Positions 1-3,308 of a stretch of 5,830 nt of DNA are shown in pieces. Position numbers and translations under genes: made by a program. Source of the stretch: Candidatus Sulfopaludibacter sp. SbA3 (GTDB taxonomy: Bacteria; Acidobacteriota; Terriglobia; Bryobacterales; Bryobacteraceae); contig CAMAUG010000256.1 of assembly GCA_945861255.1 (NCBI GenBank), positions 1 to 5,830 on the forward strand. The letters run 5' to 3'. Position 1 is the first letter of the stretch, and each line of letters starts with the position of its first letter. Below the pieces are notes generated by a model that saw only the letters and a program-made list of their open reading frames with translations, was not told the DNA's origin and made no database searches.

Positions 1-1
1 G

Positions 2-295
2 ATCGTGGTTCCCATCACCAACCCCGCCGGACGTAATACCGGCGGTGAGCATGCACTGGAAACCATGTCGGCCAGCACGGGCGGCCGGGCTTTTTATCCC
101 AACGTCGGCGAATCGTTGGATCGTACGTTCGCCGACATCCTGCGGGAGCTTCGAACCCAATATCTCATCGCTTATTACCCGCGCGGCGTGTCCACCGCGG
201 ATGGACGCTTCCACCCCGTGCGCGTCGAGCTGCCCCAGCGCAAAGATTTGCGTATCTCCACGCGCGCCGGATACTATGGGGATAAGCCGCGCTGA
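2..295 (+). CDS. VWFA-related domain protein, C-terminal fragment
   Basis: The frame is open from the left edge to TGA at 293-295, so this is the 3' end of a gene that starts outside the window. The visible 98 or so residues read as the last part of a von Willebrand factor A-type fold. A stretch G-G-R-A-F-Y-P is followed by a helix (LDRTFADILRELRTQYLIAYYP), then by a strand segment rich in R and V, and the protein ends in A-G-Y-Y-G. The pattern 'L-R-x-Q-Y-L-I-x-Y-Y-P' and the final 'R-x-G-Y-Y' are typical of the VWFA-related proteins that occur in many copies in Acidobacteriota. These are usually exported, and their ligand is generally unknown. The metal-binding DxSxS site would lie upstream and cannot be checked. 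Codon 5-7 (GTG) is an internal valine, not a credible start. The family call is from memory of the pattern; function is unknown. Confidence 0.75.
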   Translation: MVVPITNPAGRNTGGEHALETMSASTGGRAFYPNVGESLDRTFADILRELRTQYLIAYYPRGVSTADGRFHPVRVELPQRKDLRISTRAGYYGDKPR

Positions 296-325
296 GAACC
301 AGCACCGCACAAGCATCCCCCCACC

Positions 326-565
326 ATGGCAGGAAAAATCAGCCAAGCGAAAGCGCCCTCTCACACCTTGGCGGAGGTCCGTTACTTGAACCGGTTGATC
401 GAAGAACGCGCGCCGGTCCGCGTGCGGCTGAGCGACAATCATGAAGTGGACGGCGTCATCGAATTCTACGACGCCGGTTTCATCCGCCTGACCCGCGCGG
501 GCGGCGCGAATCTGTTTATCTATAAACACGACATCAAGTATTTGTACGAGTTGGCCAGCGCGTGA
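326..565 (+). CDS. hfq: Hfq-like Sm-fold RNA chaperone
   Basis: A 79-residue protein that aligns over its core with bacterial Hfq, a hexameric ring that binds sRNA and mRNA in the cytoplasm. An N-terminal helix (residues about 16-28, with Y-L-N-R-L) is followed by the Sm1 region (about 31-56: V-R-V-R-L, G43, I-E-F-Y-D) and an Sm2 region ending in the diagnostic Y66-K67-H68, which matches Y55-K56-H57 of E. coli Hfq. There is no C-terminal tail after the Sm core; E. coli Hfq is 102 residues. Several RNA-contact positions differ: Q8 becomes E17, the rim R16-R17 become I25-E26, and K31 becomes E40 (alignment by eye). The start is the only ATG after the preceding in-frame TGA, and no clear Shine-Dalgarno sequence precedes it. 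It lies 30 bases after the VWFA gene and overlaps suhB by 4 bases. The Hfq family is clear; equivalence to enteric Hfq function is not. Confidence 0.82.
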   Translation: MAGKISQAKAPSHTLAEVRYLNRLIEERAPVRVRLSDNHEVDGVIEFYDAGFIRLTRAGGANLFIYKHDIKYLYELASA

Positions 566-1371
566 CAACATATCTCGAAACCGCACAGGCCATTGCCCGC
601 GAGGCCGGCGCCATTGTCACCGACTTTGCGCACCGCAACATCGGCTTTGAGCTCAAAGGCGCCTATGACCTGGTCACGGCGGCGGACCGCGCCAGCGAAC
701 AACTTATCGTAGAGCGGCTGCGCAAGACGTTCCCCTCCCATACCGTGGTAGCGGAGGAAGGTGGCGGGCACCAAGGGTCGTCCGGCTACCGCTGGTACGT
801 CGACCCTTTGGACGGCACCACGAATTTCGCGCACGGCTTCCCCGTCTATAACGTCACGCTGGCGCTGGAGCACGCCGGACAGGTGATCGCAGGCGTGGTG
901 TACGATCCAACGCGGGATGAAATGTTCGCGGCCGAGCGCGGCTCCGGCGCGTTTCTCAACGGCCGCCCCATCCACGTGACGAAAACGGACCGCCTGGAGG
1001 ATTCGCTGGCCGCCACCGGCTTCCCTTCCCGCAAGCGGCACCAGAATGTGAACATTCATTTCTACTACCAGCTCGCCATGCTGTCGCACGGTGTCCGCCG
1101 TCCCGGCGCGGCGGCCATTGACATGGCCTACGTCGCTTGCGGACGCCTGGATCTATTTTGGGAGTTTGCTCTGAATCCCTGGGATATGGCAGCCGGCTCG
1201 CTGCTGGTGGAAGAAGCCGGTGGCACGGTGACGGATATGCACGGCGCACGCCTTGATCTGCGGGGACCGCACGTGCTGGCCGACAACGGCGCATTGCACA
1301 CTGAAACCCTCACGCTATTCGAAAGAATCTTCAGCGGCGAATCGCCGGTGCCTTTGCCTCAAATCAAGTAG
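562..1371 (+). CDS. suhB: inositol monophosphatase family protein (SuhB-like)
   Basis: A 269-residue cytosolic Mg2+-dependent sugar-phosphate phosphatase, nearly the length of E. coli SuhB (267), which hydrolyses inositol-1-phosphate. All family motifs are visible. K32 and the segment D-L-V-T-A-A-D (36-42) come first. E65-E66 lie in V-V-A-E-E-G. The signature D81-P-L-D84-G-T-T-N88 is followed by F-A-H-G-F-P. R-R-P-G (179-182) leads into the conserved A-A-I-D-M-A-Y-V-A-C-G-R-L-D block. N-P-W207-D208 supplies the last metal ligand and is followed by A-G-x-L-L-V-E-E-A-G-G. Metal ligands are therefore E66, D81, D84 and D208. The GTG start at 562 forms a GTGA overlap with the hfq stop, which suggests translational coupling, and it places the N-terminus where the family begins. 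Other substrates in the family (histidinol phosphate, fructose-1,6-bisphosphate, PAP) cannot be excluded from motifs alone. The family call is near certain, the symbol less so. Confidence 0.93.
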   Translation: MTTYLETAQAIAREAGAIVTDFAHRNIGFELKGAYDLVTAADRASEQLIVERLRKTFPSHTVVAEEGGGHQGSSGYRWYVDPLDGTTNFAHGFPVYNVTLALEHAGQVIAGVVYDPTRDEMFAAERGSGAFLNGRPIHVTKTDRLEDSLAATGFPSRKRHQNVNIHFYYQLAMLSHGVRRPGAAAIDMAYVACGRLDLFWEFALNPWDMAAGSLLVEEAGGTVTDMHGARLDLRGPHVLADNGALHTETLTLFERIFSGESPVPLPQIK

Positions 1372-1389
1372 TGTAGGCGCGACACTACT
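1367..1389. terminator. small perfect hairpin at the suhB stop codon, possible weak bidirectional terminator
   Basis: AGTAGTGT (1367-1374) and ACACTACT (1382-1389) form a perfect 8-bp stem with a 7-base loop; the left arm includes the suhB TAG. It sits between two convergent genes, where a shared terminator would be expected. Against this, the stem is not GC-rich, and no U-run follows it on either strand (G-A-G-G-G on +, T-G-A-T-T-T on -). It may only be a 3'-end stabilising structure or chance. Confidence 0.3.
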
Positions 1390-1450
1390 GAGGGAGCGAG
1401 GTAATAAGTGACCGCGCCCCTCTCAATCGGACTTTATTGAAGCGTTCCGA

Positions 1451-1855
1451 CTACTTGATCTTGAACATGCCGGGCGTCCCCTCGCGGTGCGCCATGTGGC
1501 AGCCGCCGCAATTGGGACCAATACCTTTGGCGTCAGACATGGCCTGATCGAAGTTGCCGGCCGTGGCGGATTTCGCCGCTGCTCCCGCGGCCGCGCCGGC
1601 TTTTTGGGCGAACCCGACGGCGTCGGCGGCGCTCCGGCCCTGCCAGAACGTTTCCACCTGTTTGAACAACCCTACCAGTTTCTGCGCTTCGGTAGCCGCC
1701 GCGGCGCCGTCCTTGGCCGCAAGGGCCTTTCCCAACGCGCCGTTACCGCCGGCAATGGCTTTCATCCAGCCTGGATAATCGGCCTCGCCCTGCGCCAACA
1801 ATCCGCCGGCGCCGAGCAGCACTGCCGCCACCGTCAATACCAGTATCTTTTTCAT
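1451..1855 (-). CDS. small exported monoheme cytochrome c (class II / c-556-like)
   Basis: A 134-residue protein with a clear Sec signal peptide: M-K-K, a hydrophobic core to about residue 20, and a likely cleavage after L-L-A (residue 21). It should act outside the cytoplasmic membrane. One heme-attachment motif, C116-G-G-C119-H120, lies close to the C-terminus. The preceding 90 or so residues are alanine-rich and read as amphipathic helices. N-terminal helices with a C-terminal CxxCH match the four-helix-bundle class II cytochromes (c', c-556). M31 in W-M-K-A-I is placed where c-556-type proteins carry the sixth heme ligand, so a low-spin electron-carrier role is possible; this is inference. 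The ATG at 1855 is the only start before an in-frame TGA immediately upstream. A good ribosome site (GGACGAGG, with its AGG ending 7 bases before the ATG) supports it. The gene has its own promoter region and is monocistronic. The redox partner is unknown. Confidence 0.85.
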   Translation of the reverse strand: MKKILVLTVAAVLLGAGGLLAQGEADYPGWMKAIAGGNGALGKALAAKDGAAAATEAQKLVGLFKQVETFWQGRSAADAVGFAQKAGAAAGAAAKSATAGNFDQAMSDAKGIGPNCGGCHMAHREGTPGMFKIK

Positions 1856-1884
1856 TCATTGACCTCGTCCAAAACTATCTCGTG

Positions 1885-1896
1885 GGCTTGCAAGCC
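1885..1896. promoter_or_regulatory. 12-bp perfect palindrome in the cytochrome leader, possible operator
   Basis: GGCTTGCAAGCC is a perfect self-complementary 12-mer. Relative to the predicted start near 1898 it covers about +3 to +14 of the cytochrome mRNA, a typical position for a repressor site. No regulator gene is visible in the window. A 12-bp palindrome can arise by chance in GC-rich DNA, so this is suggestive only. Confidence 0.3.
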
Positions 1897-1900
1897 TGGC

Positions 1901-1915
1901 TGCAATCGTATTGCA
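1901..1915. promoter_or_regulatory. TGCAAT-N3-ATTGCA dyad over the predicted -10 element
   Basis: A perfect 6-bp inverted repeat with a 3-base centre, 4 bases from the palindrome at 1885-1896. Its left arm and centre overlap the predicted -10 hexamer (1905-1910), so a bound protein would block the promoter. Both dyads share the core TTGCA/TGCAA, which would fit one regulator binding two half-site pairs. No such protein can be identified here. Confidence 0.35.
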
Positions 1916-1934
1916 CCTGCGACGTAAAAGTCAA
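1905..1934 (-). promoter_or_regulatory. predicted sigma70-type promoter of the cytochrome c gene
   Basis: On the minus strand TTGACT (1934-1929, 5 of 6 to the -35 consensus) is followed after 18 bases by TACGAT (1910-1905, 4 of 6 to the -10 consensus). Transcription would start near 1898, giving a leader of about 43 bases before the ATG at 1855, which includes the Shine-Dalgarno sequence at 1863-1870. Sigma-factor consensus in this organism is assumed, not known. Confidence 0.45.
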
Positions 1935-1967
1935 CCGGGCAAGTTGATGCCGGGCAAGTTGATGCCG
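1935..1967. repeat. perfect 15-bp tandem duplication upstream of the cytochrome promoter
   Basis: The 15-mer CCGGGCAAGTTGATG occurs at 1935-1949 and again at 1950-1964 with no mismatch, and three bases of a third copy (CCG) follow. The array abuts the predicted -35 element (1929-1934), so it could be a two-copy activator site. It could equally be a recent slippage duplication with no function. Confidence 0.9.
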
Positions 1968-2174
1968 CAAGACAGACGAGCGCGGAAGTCGTCTGACCGC
2001 ACCTGAGGGAGTGCGGCGAACCGAACGGCCACATCCTGATAGAGAATTCGATCAGCACGTGTTTGCCGCCCCCGCTGCGACACCCTCGCTCACGCGGCGT
2101 TCAAAAACCGGCGGTTACAGCGCAGCCTCATGCCACTGTGAAAATAGGGGCCAGTAGTCGTACCCTATTCTCTT
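1968..2174. other. remaining intergenic DNA before the ene-reductase gene
   Basis: No gene is supported here. Visible elements are an inverted repeat CCGCAC (1997-2002) / GTGCGG (2011-2016) with an 8-base loop, and a short dyad AACCG (2106-2110) / CGGTT (2112-2116). The promoter of the downstream gene should lie here, but I see no convincing -35/-10 pair; TACCCT at 2161 and GAAAAT at 2140 are weak -10 candidates. No tRNA, small RNA gene or riboswitch was recognised. Confidence 0.5.
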
Positions 2175-3248
2175 ATGGCTGAAGTCAATCTCTTTTCCCC
2201 GCTGACCATCCGCGGCGTCACACTTCGCAATAGAATCGCCGTTTCACCCATGTGCCAGTATTCCTGCGAAGACGGCTTCGCCACGGACTGGCATCTGGTG
2301 CATTTAGGCAGCCGTGCAGTGGGCGGCGCGGCGATGGTCATGGCGGAGGCCGCGGCCGTCGAAGCGCGCGGCCGTATTTCACCGGGCGATCTGGGCATCT
2401 ACAAGGATGAACACATCGCTCCGCTTGCGCGCGCCGCCGAGTTCGTTAAAAAGATGGGCGCCGTCGCGGGCATTCAAATAGCGCACGCTGGTCGCAAGGC
2501 AAGCTGCCGCGTTCCCTGGGAAGGAGGGCTTGCGCTTCCCCAGGCCGCCGGTGGATGGCAAACGGTGGCGCCGAGCGACGTGCCGTTCCTCGCCGGCGAT
2601 CCTGTGCCCACCGCATTGAACCAAGCCGAAATCCACGACATCACGAAGGCCTTTGCCGCGGCCGCCCGGCGTGCTTTGGCCGCTGGGTTCGAACTGCTGG
2701 AAATCCATGGCGCGCATGGATACCTGTCTCACGAATTTCTGTCGCCGCTCTCGAATCTCCGGACGGATCAATACGGCGGCTCATTTGAGAATCGCGTCCG
2801 CTTCCTGGTGGAAACCACCGAAGCGGTGCGCGCGGTTTGGCCAGGCCACCTGCCGCTGTTCGTGCGCATCTCGGCGACCGATTGGAAAGAAGGCGGCTGG
2901 GATATCGACGAAGCGGTGGAACTCGCGAAGATTCTCAAGACCAAAGGCGTGGATCTGATCGATTGCTCGGCCGGCGCACTTGTGCCGGACGGGAAGTTTC
3001 AACCCGGTACAGGGCCGAACATCCCCTTCGCCGACCGCATCCGCCGTGAGGCCGGCATCGCCACCGGCGCGGTCGGCATGATCACCGAACCCCATCAGGC
3101 CGACGGCATTATTCGCAGCGGCAGCGCGGATCTGGTATTGATCGCCCGCCAATTCCTGCGCGATCCCTACTGGCCGTTACATGCGGCCAAAACGCTTGGA
3201 GTGGAGTTCAAACCGCCGGTGCAATACGCGCGAGCGTTTTTAGCCTGA
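2175..3248 (+). CDS. NADH:flavin oxidoreductase, Old Yellow Enzyme family (YqjM/XenA class)
   Basis: A 357-residue FMN-dependent ene-reductase. The family uses NAD(P)H to reduce activated C=C bonds such as enones, and some members also reduce nitro compounds; the natural substrate is usually unknown. It begins with L-F-S-P-L and R-N-R-I, followed by P25-M-C27-Q-Y29. Cys27 and Tyr29 match the flavin-tuning Cys26 and the Tyr28 of B. subtilis YqjM, and mark the thermophilic-like OYE class rather than yeast OYE1. Q101 and H104-A-G-R-K108 follow. H178-G-A-H181-G-Y183 carries the substrate-binding His pair and is followed by the class motif H-E-F-L-S-P-L-S-N. R231 and the FMN-phosphate segments A-V-G-M-I-T (299-304) and A-R-Q-F-L-R-D-P (324-331) are present. 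Y351 and R353 near the end match the inter-subunit arginine finger. The fold is a TIM barrel with no signal peptide. The ATG at 2175 is the only start after an in-frame TAG at 2145 and has no Shine-Dalgarno sequence. It appears to be a single-gene unit. Confidence 0.93.
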   Translation: MAEVNLFSPLTIRGVTLRNRIAVSPMCQYSCEDGFATDWHLVHLGSRAVGGAAMVMAEAAAVEARGRISPGDLGIYKDEHIAPLARAAEFVKKMGAVAGIQIAHAGRKASCRVPWEGGLALPQAAGGWQTVAPSDVPFLAGDPVPTALNQAEIHDITKAFAAAARRALAAGFELLEIHGAHGYLSHEFLSPLSNLRTDQYGGSFENRVRFLVETTEAVRAVWPGHLPLFVRISATDWKEGGWDIDEAVELAKILKTKGVDLIDCSAGALVPDGKFQPGTGPNIPFADRIRREAGIATGAVGMITEPHQADGIIRSGSADLVLIARQFLRDPYWPLHAAKTLGVEFKPPVQYARAFLA

Positions 3249-3308
3249 CTTCGCCGGTACCGGCGGCGCGCGGCTCGCCACGGCGCAGTCCGGCGGATGG
3301 GGTGCCCG
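3249..3308. other. convergent junction with a 14-bp palindrome, no clear terminator
   Basis: These 60 bases separate the stop of the ene-reductase gene from the stop of the transketolase gene. CGCCGGTACCGGCG (3252-3265) is a perfect palindrome starting 4 bases after the upstream stop. As RNA it gives a 5-bp GC stem with a 4-base loop. No T-run follows on either strand, so intrinsic termination is not well supported; Rho-dependent termination is possible. Confidence 0.4.

Noticed and set aside
293..328. Possible readthrough fusion of the VWFA tail to the Hfq-like protein (same frame, one TGA between)
   Set aside because: The shared frame is a one-in-three chance, and both proteins have natural ends: G-Y-Y near the C-terminus of the first and a short disordered N-terminus in the second. 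No recoding signal was seen.
520..1089. 189-codon minus-strand open frame antisense to hfq end and suhB
   Set aside because: It lies opposite the conserved phosphatase motifs and shows no recognisable domain of its own.
1852..2058. 68-codon minus-strand reading frame upstream of, and overlapping by ATGA, the cytochrome gene
   Set aside because: It has no recognisable domain, encodes the tandem repeat as C-P-A-S-T twice, and covers the predicted promoter and dyads. The cytochrome has its own ribosome site. Most likely chance.
3252..3265. CGCCGGTACCGGCG palindrome as an intrinsic terminator
   Set aside because: The RNA stem is only 5 bp and no U-run follows on either strand. It resembles the palindromes common in GC-rich DNA.
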